Source of the DNA: an uncultured Flavobacteriaceae bacterium
Lineage (GTDB): Bacteria > Bacteroidota > Bacteroidia > Flavobacteriales > Flavobacteriaceae
Assembly: GCA_947500435.1 (NCBI GenBank)
Contig: CANMRV010000005.1
Coordinates: 558,001 to 622,000 of the forward strand
DNA length: 64,000 nt
Reading direction: 5' to 3'
Shown here: positions 7,572 through 16,578 of the stretch, in pieces
How the letters are laid out: each line of letters begins with the position of its first letter
Position numbering within the stretch: position 1 is the stretch's first letter
The notes under the pieces: generated by a model
Databases searched by the model: none
What the model saw: the letters and a program-made list of their open reading frames with translations, nothing else
What the model was told of the DNA's origin: nothing
Program-made: the position numbers and the translations under genes

Positions 7572-8087
7572 ATGAAACCATCCGAATTAAAAGAAGGAGA
7601 TTATAATCCGTATTATAAGACCTATGTTGATAAACTGGGGGATTCAGATTTGCTGCCAACCTTAGAAAAGCAGTTGAAGAACTTTCCGAATTTTCTTGCG
7701 AGTATTCCCGAAGAGAAGTTGAAATATGCATACGCCCCTGGAAAATGGACGGTTTTGGAAGCCTTACAACATATTATTGATACCGAAAGAGTTTTCCAAT
7801 ATCGAGCATTGCGATTTTCGAGAAATGATAGAACGCCTTTACAAGGGTTTGATCAAGATGATTTTGTCCCAGAATCTAATGCGAATAACAAAAGTATTGA
7901 CGCGATTATTGAGGAGTACAAGACAGTTCGTGCATCTACTGTTGCCTTGTTCAAATCCTTTGATGATTCAGTTTTGAAAAGAATTGGTACGGCGAGTAAT
8001 TCTCCAATGAGCGTTGGTGCTATTGGTTGTATTACCTGTGGACATCAAAGGCATCACAGAGATATTATTCGAGAACGGTACCTTTAG
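7572..8087 (+). CDS. DinB-like metal-binding protein
   Basis: A 171-residue protein of the DinB/YfiT four-helix-bundle superfamily, whose members bind a divalent metal through three His residues and often act as thiol-dependent transferases. Visible pieces include KWTVLEALQHIIDTERVFQYRALRF (first metal-site His, residues ~65-85) and CGHQRHHRDIIRERYL near the end, which provides the other His ligands. It overlaps the convergent gene at 8084 by 4 nt. The exact substrate is unknown. Confidence 0.85.
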   Translation: MKPSELKEGDYNPYYKTYVDKLGDSDLLPTLEKQLKNFPNFLASIPEEKLKYAYAPGKWTVLEALQHIIDTERVFQYRALRFSRNDRTPLQGFDQDDFVPESNANNKSIDAIIEEYKTVRASTVALFKSFDDSVLKRIGTASNSPMSVGAIGCITCGHQRHHRDIIRERYL

Positions 8088-8425
8088 TACTCTTCCGTTT
8101 CCTGGCCTTCCTCTGCTTCGTGGTCGGAATTGAATTCCATTTCAGCTTCTTGAGCATCAACCTCTTCTAAAATTGGTTCGGGTTTAGACTCGAGTCCTTT
8201 TTCCATGTTGTCTTCAAAGTTTGAAATAAAGTTGGCCAGACTCTTGCTAATCTTTACAAGATAAAGCGTATCTGCCGTTTGAATTTCAACCGCTTCGATA
8301 ATTTCACCATGGGCGTTTTTAAATGTGATGATGTCATCATCACCGTATCCATAAGGGTAAGTTTCAATTAATAAAGCAGCCAGTTCATGGTCAAGCTTTT
8401 TATAATCCACAAGTTTGCGTATCAT
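8084..8425 (-). CDS. Conserved hypothetical protein with an acidic tail
   Basis: A 113-residue soluble protein I do not recognise as an enzyme. Residues 1-75 form a compact alpha/beta segment (KLVDYKKLDHELAALLIETYPYGYGDDDIITFKN), and the remaining third is a low-complexity acidic tail rich in Glu. No signal peptide. The stop codon overlaps that of the convergent DinB-like gene. The pattern is typical of a small flavobacterial conserved protein. Confidence 0.7.
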   Translation of the reverse strand: MIRKLVDYKKLDHELAALLIETYPYGYGDDDIITFKNAHGEIIEAVEIQTADTLYLVKISKSLANFISNFEDNMEKGLESKPEPILEEVDAQEAEMEFNSDHEAEEGQETEEY

Positions 8426-8575
8426 AGTCGTAGGTTTTGGTTTTTGGTTTTGAGAAACAATCTCATTTATATTTTGGAACAGAGATTGACTCGTTTTACT
8501 TTACCTAAGCTATGTTTTTTTTTCTATGGATTTTTCAAAGAGTTGTCAAATGGTACTTTATAGTATACGTAGCTC

Positions 8576-9637
8576 TTAATCTTTGTAGTATGCAAAAGCT
8601 TCAACATACAAATTTGGAGGAATTTGTTGGTCGATTATCGGAGAGCCGATTCTGTTGAGCAATACAAAATTGATATTGCCATGAGAGTTTTTCTTGTCAA
8701 ATTTTAAGAGACTCAATATTCCTATAATATCATCATTCGTAAAATTCACCTTTTCGTAGCGACTTAAAAATGTGGATTTGATGTCCGCTAATTCTGCTTC
8801 CGGAAGCCCAGTGGTTTTATAGGATAAATAGCCTTCAAGAATCATTCCGACGGCGATAGCCTCACCATGCAGCAGGGTTTCATGATTTTCACTTTCCAAA
8901 AAGTAAGATTCAACCGCATGGCCTAGCGTATGACCAAAGTTCAAAATTTTTCTTATGTTTTGTTCTGTTGGGTCTCTAAGAACAACTTCATTCTTGATAA
9001 CTACAGAATCATAAATCTTCGTATCGATGTCGCTAAACGTTGATAGCTGTTTTAAAGTTTCCCAGTATTCGGCGTCTCTTATGAGTCCGTGTTTCAACAT
9101 CTCTGCGAACCCGCTTTGTAATTGTCTTTCTTCTAGGGTTTTTAAAAAGCTTGGAATGACCAAAACCATTTCTGGTTGATTGATAACTCCGATTTGATTT
9201 TTTAAAGGGCCAAGATCTACTCCGGTTTTACCTCCGACGGAAGCATCAACCATGGCAAGGAGTGTGGTAGGCACATTTATAAAATCAACTCCTCTCTTAA
9301 AGGTCGAAGCTACGAACCCTCCTAGGTCTGTTACTACACCACCACCCAAGTTTATAATAAGACTTTTGCGATCGGCATCAAGAGACGAAAGTGTTTCCCA
9401 AAGATGGGTACAGGTCGTAATATTCTTATTGATTTCGCCTGATTCAATTTCCAAGACTTCGAAGTGCAAGTCTCCTTTAATGGCATTCATAAAATCAGGA
9501 AGACATTCTTCATAGGTATTCTCATCTACAATAATAAATAAGGATGAATACGAACTTGCTGATAAATGGTCATTTAAGGCACGGTATGCTTTTTCGTTAA
9601 AGTGTACGGCGTATGAAGAACTTACAATCGATTCCAC
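8576..9637 (-). CDS. aroB: 3-dehydroquinate synthase
   Basis: AroB converts DAHP to 3-dehydroquinate, the second step of the shikimate pathway. The 353-residue product shows the NAD-binding GGGVVTDLGGF motif (around residue 98), the conserved PTTLLAMVDASVGGKTGVD block, and the zinc-binding KILNFGHTLGHAVE segment. Length is normal. The gene is divergent from proline dehydrogenase, with about 150 nt between the two starts. It stands apart from other aro genes. Confidence 0.96.
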   Translation of the reverse strand: MESIVSSSYAVHFNEKAYRALNDHLSASSYSSLFIIVDENTYEECLPDFMNAIKGDLHFEVLEIESGEINKNITTCTHLWETLSSLDADRKSLIINLGGGVVTDLGGFVASTFKRGVDFINVPTTLLAMVDASVGGKTGVDLGPLKNQIGVINQPEMVLVIPSFLKTLEERQLQSGFAEMLKHGLIRDAEYWETLKQLSTFSDIDTKIYDSVVIKNEVVLRDPTEQNIRKILNFGHTLGHAVESYFLESENHETLLHGEAIAVGMILEGYLSYKTTGLPEAELADIKSTFLSRYEKVNFTNDDIIGILSLLKFDKKNSHGNINFVLLNRIGSPIIDQQIPPNLYVEAFAYYKD

Positions 9638-9754
9638 TAGATAAGAGTTTTGTTTTCATTCCTGTCCATCGTCTTCGCTCAAAAGAAACTCCGACAGGAA
9701 TCCAAGCTGCAAAATAAACCTTATTTTTTTTCAAAAGAATACAAATGCTGTATT

Positions 9755-9762
9755 TATATTTG
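9755..9762 (+). promoter_or_regulatory. Candidate -7 box TATATTTG ahead of proline dehydrogenase
   Basis: TATATTTG matches TAnnTTTG and ends 22 nt before the start codon at 9785. No convincing -33 TTG is seen. Confidence 0.35.
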
Positions 9763-9784
9763 AAGACCAATAGAATCATAAAAT

Positions 9785-10951
9785 ATGGATAGAATTTTTG
9801 AGGATACTTCAACTGCTTTTGCACTGAAAACGGATTCTGAATTAGAAAGAGCTTATTTCCTTTTCAAGATGATAGCCAATGAGCCTTTGGTAAGAATAGG
9901 CACGGCGATGACCAATTTTGCGATTAAAGCTAAGTTACCTGTAGAGGGACTCATTCGTGCAACGGTTTTCGACCACTTTTGTGGTGGAGTCAATGAAGAA
10001 GATTGTTTGCCTGTGGTTGATAAAATGTATGAAAAAGGCGTATGTTCCGTACTCGATTATTCTGTTGAAGGGCAGGAGGGCGACGACCCCTTTGATAGCG
10101 CTTTGGAAACGATTTTAAAGATACTTGATTTTGTAAAAGAAAAAGATGCGATTCCCTTTGCCGTTTTCAAACCCACTGGATTCGGTCGTTTTGCATTGTA
10201 TCAAAAAGTCGGAGAAGGAGAAGAACTTACAAAAGCTGAGTCTCAAGAATGGCAGCGCGTAATAGACCGATTCGATAAGGTCTGTAAAAAGGCGTATGAC
10301 TTGGATGTTTCCTTGCTAATAGATGGAGAAGAAAGTTGGATGCAGGACGCCGCTGACCAAGTTGTTGAAGATTTGATGCGAAAGTATAACAAGAAAAAAG
10401 CTATCGTTTTCAATACTTTGCAGATGTACCGTTGGGACAGGTTGGATTATCTAAAACAGATGCATCAGAAAGCAAAGTCTGACGGATTCAAAATCGGGAT
10501 GAAGGTCGTCCGCGGTGCTTATATGGAAAAGGAAAATGAAAGGGCCGAAGAATTAGGATATCCAACTCCAATCTGCGCTTCTAAAGAAGCTACGGATGAA
10601 AATTTTGATGCCGCTGTTCAATATATGTTAGGTGATTTGGATGTGATTTCACTTTTTGCAGGAACGCACAACGAAGAGAGTTCATACCGTTTAATGGAAC
10701 TTATGAAAACGGCATCCATTGAAAACGGAGACCTGAGAGTATGGTTCGGCCAACTATTCGGAATGAGCGACCATATTTCTTTTAATCTTGCCGATAGAGG
10801 ATACAATGTTGCCAAATATTTACCTTTCGGACCTGTACGTGATGTGATGCCCTATCTAATCCGAAGAGCGGAAGAAAATACTTCCGTAGCCGGACAAACT
10901 ACGCGCGAACTTGGCCTGTTGAAAAAAGAAAAGAAGAGACGGAAGATCTAA
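9785..10951 (+). CDS. Proline dehydrogenase
   Basis: A 388-residue flavoenzyme that oxidises proline to pyrroline-5-carboxylate. The FAD-binding (beta/alpha)8 barrel signatures are present: KMGMKVVRGAYMEKEN-type segment near residue 240, ISLFAGTHNEES near residue 290, and the substrate-binding RRAEENTS near the C-terminus. It is the stand-alone type, not fused to P5C dehydrogenase. The reading frame overlaps the convergent DUF4258-type gene by 4 nt. Together with the alanine dehydrogenase nearby it points to amino-acid catabolism. Confidence 0.93.
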   Translation: MDRIFEDTSTAFALKTDSELERAYFLFKMIANEPLVRIGTAMTNFAIKAKLPVEGLIRATVFDHFCGGVNEEDCLPVVDKMYEKGVCSVLDYSVEGQEGDDPFDSALETILKILDFVKEKDAIPFAVFKPTGFGRFALYQKVGEGEELTKAESQEWQRVIDRFDKVCKKAYDLDVSLLIDGEESWMQDAADQVVEDLMRKYNKKKAIVFNTLQMYRWDRLDYLKQMHQKAKSDGFKIGMKVVRGAYMEKENERAEELGYPTPICASKEATDENFDAAVQYMLGDLDVISLFAGTHNEESSYRLMELMKTASIENGDLRVWFGQLFGMSDHISFNLADRGYNVAKYLPFGPVRDVMPYLIRRAEENTSVAGQTTRELGLLKKEKKRRKI

Positions 10952-11322
10952 CGAAGACCGATAACGGTTACTTTATTAGGACAATTTTTGACTTCCATGG
11001 TTACCAGTTCTAAATCAATCTCTCCTTCGATAAGATAGGTTTTGCAAGGTTTCGATTTGGTATCGCTACTGCTAAAATCAATTTCTCCTTCGGTAAAAAA
11101 GATATTGATAGCGAGGGTATCCAATTCCTTGTTTTTAAGCATTTCTGAAATCCGGTCAGAGTATGCAATAGGTTTTGAACGTAAATCTTTGAGCACCCTA
11201 CAATTTGGAAAATAGCAAAATGAAACTCCAGTTTCATCAGATTTCTTTTTAAGAAAAAAGGTTAGAAATACAATTCCGATGGAAAGTCCCACCATAAAAT
11301 AGCCTAAGCGCTTGATGAACAT
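10948..11322 (-). CDS. DUF4258-like membrane-anchored protein
   Basis: A 124-residue protein with one N-terminal membrane helix (residues ~5-25, YFMVGLSIGIVFLTFFL) and a C-terminal domain with conserved-looking Cys residues (FCYFPNCRVLKDLR, SKPCKTYLIEG, KNCPNKVTV). It resembles the small DUF4258-type proteins found beside alanine dehydrogenase in flavobacteria. It follows ald by 9 nt, so the two are co-transcribed. The function is unknown. Confidence 0.65.
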   Translation of the reverse strand: MFIKRLGYFMVGLSIGIVFLTFFLKKKSDETGVSFCYFPNCRVLKDLRSKPIAYSDRISEMLKNKELDTLAINIFFTEGEIDFSSSDTKSKPCKTYLIEGEIDLELVTMEVKNCPNKVTVIGLR

Positions 11323-11331
11323 TAAATATAT

Positions 11332-12531
11332 TTAAAAGATGAGGAAATTTATGTCACTATATTGAAGGTCGAACCATTCGCCAACGGACTTACTAGTCAA
11401 TATTCCGTGGTACATATATAATCCGTTTCGGAGTCCTTTGTCGAAACGGAGTGAATTTTCGAGTCCCCCGTCTTCGCCTAATTTTAAGAGATAGGGTGTG
11501 AAAATATTACTCAACGAAATGGTTGCTGTTTTCGGGTATCTTGAGGGAATGTTAGGGACTGCATAATGAATGACCCCAAACTTTTCAGTTGTCGGCTTTT
11601 CATGAGTCGTAATCTCACTAGTTTCAAAACAACCGCCCATATCAATACTTACATCTATAATTACAGCACCTTTCTTCATGGTCTCTACCATCCCACTTGA
11701 TACAACTACAGGAGAACGGTCTTTTCCTCGTGTGGCACCAATAGCAACATCACACCGTCGCAAAGCTTTTTTTAAGTTCTTGGGTTGAATGGTAGACGTA
11801 TAAACCGTTTGCTTCAAGCTCGTTTGAATATTTCTAAGTTTGGTGATTGAGTTGTCAAACAATCTAATGTTCGCCCCAAGTCCCAAAGCAGAACGAGCGG
11901 CAAATTCACCAACGGTTCCTGCACCAATAATTACTACCTCAATTGGAGGAACACCACTTATGTTTCCGAACATGAGTCCGTTACCATCATTAGTTGCCGC
12001 TAAAATTTCTGAAGCGATAAGTACGGAAGATATTCCTGCAATCTCACTTAAGGACCGCACCACCGGATATTTACCATCTTCATCACGAATATATTCAAAG
12101 GCAACACCAGTAATTCTTTTTTTTGCCAAGGCCTCAAAGTATTTTTTTGAAGCTGTTTTAATCTGCAAAGCAGAAATAACCACGGTTTGCGGATTTATTA
12201 ATTCAATTTCAGAAAGGGTAGGAGGCTCCACTTTTAAAATCAATGGGCAACCAAATACCTTTTTTGTGTCTTTAGTTACCTCGGCACCTGCTTCGGTATA
12301 TTCGATATCACTATAAAACGCACCCTCTCCTGCTCCTGATTCAATAAGAACCCGATGTCCGTTAGCTGTTATTGCATTCACAGCATCAGGTGTCAAACAA
12401 ACGCGTTGTTCTTGGTATTGATTCTCTTTGGGAACACCAATAAACAGTTCCCCTTTTTGTTTTAAAATTTCAAGGGTTTCTTCTTGTGGTAATAATTGCT
12501 GCTTGCTAAAAGGAGAAGAGGGTTGGTTCAT
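11332..12531 (-). CDS. ald: Alanine dehydrogenase
   Basis: A 399-residue NAD-dependent enzyme that interconverts alanine with pyruvate and ammonia. Family features are the N-terminal substrate domain with GVPKENQYQEQRVCLTP and GAGEGAFYSD, and the Rossmann domain with VVIIGAGTVGEFAARSALGLGA around residue 200. The C-terminal PNIPSRYPKTATISLSN segment is typical. The N-terminus carries a short extra region (first ~25 residues), common in Bacteroidota. NAD(P) transhydrogenase subunit alpha is the closest alternative but is less likely. Confidence 0.9.
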   Translation of the reverse strand: MNQPSSPFSKQQLLPQEETLEILKQKGELFIGVPKENQYQEQRVCLTPDAVNAITANGHRVLIESGAGEGAFYSDIEYTEAGAEVTKDTKKVFGCPLILKVEPPTLSEIELINPQTVVISALQIKTASKKYFEALAKKRITGVAFEYIRDEDGKYPVVRSLSEIAGISSVLIASEILAATNDGNGLMFGNISGVPPIEVVIIGAGTVGEFAARSALGLGANIRLFDNSITKLRNIQTSLKQTVYTSTIQPKNLKKALRRCDVAIGATRGKDRSPVVVSSGMVETMKKGAVIIDVSIDMGGCFETSEITTHEKPTTEKFGVIHYAVPNIPSRYPKTATISLSNIFTPYLLKLGEDGGLENSLRFDKGLRNGLYMYHGILTSKSVGEWFDLQYSDINFLIF

Positions 12532-12614
12532 GGGTTGTAATTGTGCGTAGCGAATTACCGCCTAAATCAAAATTACAATTTTTAAGTGAAACTTAAATTT
12601 AGGATTTTGTTAAT

Positions 12615-13283
12615 CTAAAACTTAAAAAAAGACATGCTTGTAATACTATGTTTTAACTTTTTAAAACGTTCCGTAAGTTTACCTGTGGAGAGTTCCTCAT
12701 TTAGCCATTCTGATAGCGAACGATATTCCACTTTGGGGAGCTCTGTTTTTGCGGTTTCAATATTCTGTTCCCTAAGTCGTTTCTGTTTTAGTGAATGAAG
12801 TTCTGCTTCCATAGCCTCTAAATCAATACCATTTACATATTTATCATAAAGCTTAACCCTTATAAAATAGACAAAGGGGATTATAACTATACAAATCGGT
12901 ATTAACCACCAAATGTTCTCGGTGTCTACAAAGTCATCTTCTGAATACAATACTTCAAAAACTTGGAAAGCATACATGGCTATTGGTATCAAAATGATAT
13001 GATACCACCAGTTTTTAGAAGTGAAAAACCAAAAAATTAATAAAACAAGAGGTAGAATCTTAGTCGTTAGATACCACACATGTGTTGAAACATCAGCAAA
13101 ACCATTATTCCCAATAACAATTCCTAGGATGGATATGGTTGCCTCAGAATCATTCTTTGGCAGGTAATCGTAGATCTTATAAATGAAGGGAGTGATAGCC
13201 AGAAAAAAAACAATGATAGACTCAAAAATTATCATGTTTTTTATCTTATTTTTTCCCGTATTTTCATTCATTGCTCTCGACAT
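12615..13283 (-). CDS. Conserved membrane protein, function unknown
   Basis: A 222-residue protein with about four to five hydrophobic helices (residues ~18-37, 70-90, 95-112, 125-145) and a charged C-terminal cytoplasmic tail. An alternative start is the ATG at 13271 (MNENTGKN). No catalytic motif is seen. It precedes ald on the minus strand by about 85 nt, so co-transcription is possible but not shown. Confidence 0.65.
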   Translation of the reverse strand: MSRAMNENTGKNKIKNMIIFESIIVFFLAITPFIYKIYDYLPKNDSEATISILGIVIGNNGFADVSTHVWYLTTKILPLVLLIFWFFTSKNWWYHIILIPIAMYAFQVFEVLYSEDDFVDTENIWWLIPICIVIIPFVYFIRVKLYDKYVNGIDLEAMEAELHSLKQKRLREQNIETAKTELPKVEYRSLSEWLNEELSTGKLTERFKKLKHSITSMSFFKF

Positions 13284-13322
13284 TTACACTTTTGCTAACG
13301 TTTAAAATTATAAAAAAGTATA

Positions 13323-13356
13323 AAAAAAAGAGCAATTATAAGTTGCTCTTTTTTTT
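13323..13356 (-). terminator. Bidirectional-type terminator after the 45-residue lipoprotein gene
   Basis: AAAAGAGCAA pairs with TTGCTCTTTT around a short TATAAG loop, with A and T runs on both sides, so it can work in either direction. It lies 19 nt after the stop of the small lipoprotein gene. Confidence 0.8.
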
Positions 13357-13374
13357 GTTAGATATTATTGACAA

Positions 13375-13512
13375 TTACATTGCCTTTAATTTTTTCTTGT
13401 CAACACCAACTTCATACAAATCATCTTCTTCCGCAGTGTTGTTTGGTTCACAAGAAACAGCTAATAATGTTACACATGCCAATAGGCCAAAAATAAATCT
13501 TTTTGCTTTCAT
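13375..13512 (-). CDS. 45-residue lipoprotein, function unknown
   Basis: This short frame encodes a signal peptide with a lipobox (LLAVSC, Cys at residue 21) and a 25-residue mature part EPNNTAEEDDLYEVGVDKKK ending in KLKAM. The combination of an export signal, a lipobox and a terminator directly after the stop argues for a real gene. Very short acidic lipoproteins with an EDDLYExGVDKxK core are a recurring flavobacterial type. The role is unknown. Confidence 0.72.
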   Translation of the reverse strand: MKAKRFIFGLLACVTLLAVSCEPNNTAEEDDLYEVGVDKKKLKAM

Positions 13513-13776
13513 CTTAATTAAGTTTTTAGTTAGAATAGGACTTTTACTCACGTCAAATGTAGGTAATTAGTGTTAATTATTTTAACAAAAAATGTTAAAA
13601 TCATGTATTTGAACGTTAAATTTAGGTCTTTGGTCGATTTTATTGCTCTTTTTGGGATTTTACACAATAAAATTTCGCAAAAAACGATACGAAAACCGCA
13701 AAGGTTTTTGATAAAAATTAAAAAGGAAAGAATATGGTCTTAAATAAAGTGGGAAATCTAATGCAGAAAAGAAGTT
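13513..13776. other. Intergenic region without recognised content
   Basis: This AT-rich stretch separates tsaE from the small lipoprotein gene. I see no open frame with gene-like features, no repeat copy and no hairpin terminator. It must hold the promoter of the lipoprotein gene, but no clear TAnnTTTG box could be assigned. Confidence 0.5.
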
Positions 13777-14184
13777 TTAAAATGAGATTTCCCTCGTTTC
13801 GAAATCTTTAATTTCAATATGAATATCAAACGCATCTTCAGGTAAAAAAGATTTGATTTTTTCAGGCCATTCGATAAAAATCCAAACATCTTGATTTAGG
13901 TAGTCTTCAAACCCCAAGTCTAAAACCTCAGTTTCATCTTCAAGTCGATAGAAATCGAAATGGTATCCTAAGACAGCTCCATCGTTTGTATGATATTCAT
14001 TTACGATACCAAATGTTGGACTGCTGGCATTGTCCGGCCCGCCCAATTCTTTAACAAGAGCTTTAATTAAAGTGGTTTTTCCTGCGCCCATTGGGCCGTA
14101 AAAGCAGAGGGTTTTTGATGAAGCGGTTTTCAATACTGTTTTTACTACTTCGGCAATTTGATTTTGTTGATAGGTAATCGGCAT
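13777..14184 (-). CDS. tsaE: tRNA threonylcarbamoyladenosine biosynthesis ATPase TsaE
   Basis: TsaE is the small ATPase that supports the TsaB-TsaD complex in making the t6A modification of ANN-decoding tRNAs. The 135-residue protein has the Walker A motif GPMGAGKTT at residues 30-38 and the family block NASSPTFGIVNEY, then a C-terminal FIEWPEKI motif. Length is normal. It is the last gene of a likely operon with the secreted hypothetical gene and porX (gaps 21 and 14 nt). Confidence 0.95.
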   Translation of the reverse strand: MPITYQQNQIAEVVKTVLKTASSKTLCFYGPMGAGKTTLIKALVKELGGPDNASSPTFGIVNEYHTNDGAVLGYHFDFYRLEDETEVLDLGFEDYLNQDVWIFIEWPEKIKSFLPEDAFDIHIEIKDFETREISF

Positions 14185-14205
14185 TTATCTATGGAGATCT
14201 GTAGA

Positions 14206-14901
14206 TTATTGTGTTTTGGAGAATACAAAGTCCATAAGACGGACTAAATCATTAGGTTCTTTAATATCGAATTTTTCTTGTTTCATAAATTTTTCTACTG
14301 CTTTTGCATCTTTTTCAAAGAATGAAGCTAGCCTTTTCTTTTTCTTTGGAAGTTCCAAAAGGGTAGGAGAGTCAGATTTAAAACTCGAAATGAAGAATGT
14401 AGGATCTTGATCAACAAATCGTTCCGGCAACTTGTCTTGATACCCTTCGGCTTTTTGAGCCTTGAGATACTTTTTTCGCTCTTGTTTATAGAGGATGTAA
14501 TTTTCATCTTTTTTTATCACTTCAAAAAAAGACTTAATCCTTTTACCGTCTATCGTATACATAGCGGTTTTGTACTGTTTATTCGACCCGTCCAAAAGTT
14601 GTATGTTGAAGTCATTTTTTAAATCAAGCATTACGACCTTGTTTGTTTTTATTTGAACCTCAACAATTTGGTCAACAATATTAAATCTAATAAACTGAGT
14701 CTTTTTGATGTCATTTATTTTTGCGGGAATAAACTCGGAACCTAAATAGGGAGAGCCATCAGCTTTGTCGTATTTTGAATCATCTAAACCATCTACCAAT
14801 ATGCCAAATTCAATAACGCTACCTCGTACTTCAAGTACTTCTTGCTGCGCCAAAGAAATTATTGGAACTATGGTAAGGAAATAAAATAACGCGAACTTCA
14901 T
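14206..14901 (-). CDS. Secreted protein of unknown function between porX and tsaE
   Basis: A 231-residue protein with a signal peptide (MKFALFYFLTIVPIISLAQ). The mature part is beta-rich at first (IEFGILVDGL ... FIRFNIVDQIVEVQI), then basic and helical with KKKKR runs. It is probably a periplasmic or surface protein. The tight spacing to porX (14 nt upstream) and tsaE suggests one transcript. No known domain is recognised. Confidence 0.7.
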   Translation of the reverse strand: MKFALFYFLTIVPIISLAQQEVLEVRGSVIEFGILVDGLDDSKYDKADGSPYLGSEFIPAKINDIKKTQFIRFNIVDQIVEVQIKTNKVVMLDLKNDFNIQLLDGSNKQYKTAMYTIDGKRIKSFFEVIKKDENYILYKQERKKYLKAQKAEGYQDKLPERFVDQDPTFFISSFKSDSPTLLELPKKKKRLASFFEKDAKAVEKFMKQEKFDIKEPNDLVRLMDFVFSKTQ

Positions 14902-14915
14902 TTTTTTAATTGGCT

Positions 14916-16460
14916 TTATCTAGGTGCCAGTACCACAAACGGGATGATCATCTCCTCCAAAGAGACGCCACCATGCTGATAGGTGTTCCGATAGTAACTG
15001 ACATAGTGATTGTAATTATTTGGATATGCAAAAAACAAATCGTTCTTAGCAAATACAAACGAGCTACTCATATTTATACTGGGTAAATGAATACTTCTTG
15101 GGTCTTGAGCAGCCAATACATCTTTCTCTTCGTAGGTAAGGCTCCTTCCCGTCTTATAACGCAGGTTCAAGCTGGTATCTTTATCTCCTATTAATTTCGA
15201 AGGCTGCTTCACATTAATAGTGCCGTGATCGGTGGTAATTATCAACTTCATGTTCATATCCTGTGCTTGTTGAATAATCTCTAATAACGGGGAATTCTTG
15301 AACCAGCTTTGCGTAAGTGAACGATAGGCTTTATCATTTGAAGCCAATTCTTTGATTACCTCCATTTCGGTTTTGGAATGTGAAAGCATATCTACAAAGT
15401 TATACACGATTACCGTCAGGTCATTATCCTTTTGCGACCTGAAATTTTGCGATAAATGCTTCCCTCCTTTAAGGCTGGTGATTTTATGGTACTCCCATTT
15501 TAAATCCAGACCTAGTCGTTTGATTTGAGCGCCAAGGAATTTATCCTCGAACAAATTCTTTCCACCTTCGTCTGTATCATTCTTCCACCAATCGGGATGT
15601 CTTTTCTCCATTTCTAATGGTGTCAATCCAGAAAATATAGCATTCCGTGCATATTGAGTTGCGGTAGGGAGAATGCTTAAATACGATTCCTCTTTGGTCT
15701 TCTTATAAAAGGAATTCACGGTATCTTCAAAAGCATACCATTGGTCATATCTAAGATTATCGACAACAACCAAGAGGGTGGGAGTGCCTTTGATTTCTGG
15801 TTGAATCCACTCCTTAAATAACGTATGTGACATTACTGGACCAGTTGGGTCAGAGAACCAGTCTTCGTAATTGTTTTCTACGAACTTTCCGAATTGGTTA
15901 TTGGCTTCTACCTTTTGAGATTCCAAGATTTCAAACATTCCTGTATCTTCAATATCTTCGAGACGCATTTCCCAATAGATCAACTTTTTGTAAAGTTCTA
16001 CCCATTCCTCATAACTGTTTACCATTGACAAATCCATGGCAATCTTTCGGAATTCTTGTTGGTAATTGGATGTTGTCTTTTCAGACACCAAGCGAGAGTG
16101 GTCTAAGTTTTTCTTTAGGGATAAAAGTATTTGATTTGGATTTACCGGCTTAATCAAATAGTCAGCAATCTTCGAGCCTATGGCCTCTTCCATGATAAAC
16201 TCCTCTTCACTTTTGGTAATCATGACAACGGGAAGCGATGAGTTCATTACCTTGATTTCATTCAGGGTTTCAAGTCCGGAAATTCCAGGCATATTTTCAT
16301 CTAAGAAAACAATGTCCACCTGAGACTCCGATAGTGCTTCAAGAGCTTCCTGACCGCTTTTACAAGTAATTACATTATAGTTTTTTCCTTCTAAAAATAG
16401 GATATGTGGCTTTAAAAGATCTATCTCATCGTCGGCCCAAAGAATCGTTATTTTGTTCAT
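14916..16460 (-). CDS. porX: PorX-like response regulator with PglZ domain
   Basis: A 514-residue protein with an N-terminal receiver domain (acidic pocket D10/D11, phospho-acceptor D54 in FLDENMPG, T82, K104 in LIKPVNP) and a large C-terminal PglZ/alkaline-phosphatase-like domain (TLLVVVDNLRYDQW near 240; IITTDHGTINVKQP near 415; QHGGVSLEEMIIPFV near the end). This architecture is that of PorX, which works with PorY to control type IX secretion genes in Bacteroidota, and whose PglZ part has phosphodiesterase activity in known members. It starts a likely operon with the secreted hypothetical gene and tsaE. Confidence 0.9.
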   Translation of the reverse strand: MNKITILWADDEIDLLKPHILFLEGKNYNVITCKSGQEALEALSESQVDIVFLDENMPGISGLETLNEIKVMNSSLPVVMITKSEEEFIMEEAIGSKIADYLIKPVNPNQILLSLKKNLDHSRLVSEKTTSNYQQEFRKIAMDLSMVNSYEEWVELYKKLIYWEMRLEDIEDTGMFEILESQKVEANNQFGKFVENNYEDWFSDPTGPVMSHTLFKEWIQPEIKGTPTLLVVVDNLRYDQWYAFEDTVNSFYKKTKEESYLSILPTATQYARNAIFSGLTPLEMEKRHPDWWKNDTDEGGKNLFEDKFLGAQIKRLGLDLKWEYHKITSLKGGKHLSQNFRSQKDNDLTVIVYNFVDMLSHSKTEMEVIKELASNDKAYRSLTQSWFKNSPLLEIIQQAQDMNMKLIITTDHGTINVKQPSKLIGDKDTSLNLRYKTGRSLTYEEKDVLAAQDPRSIHLPSINMSSSFVFAKNDLFFAYPNNYNHYVSYYRNTYQHGGVSLEEMIIPFVVLAPR

Positions 16461-16578
16461 GTAATGGAACTAGTGTTTGAAGTATACAAAATCATCAAAT
16501 ATGATAAGTTTATCAACGCATGAAGCATGCCAAGATATCGTTTCATTTGTATAACTTTGATTCGTAATTAAACTTATT

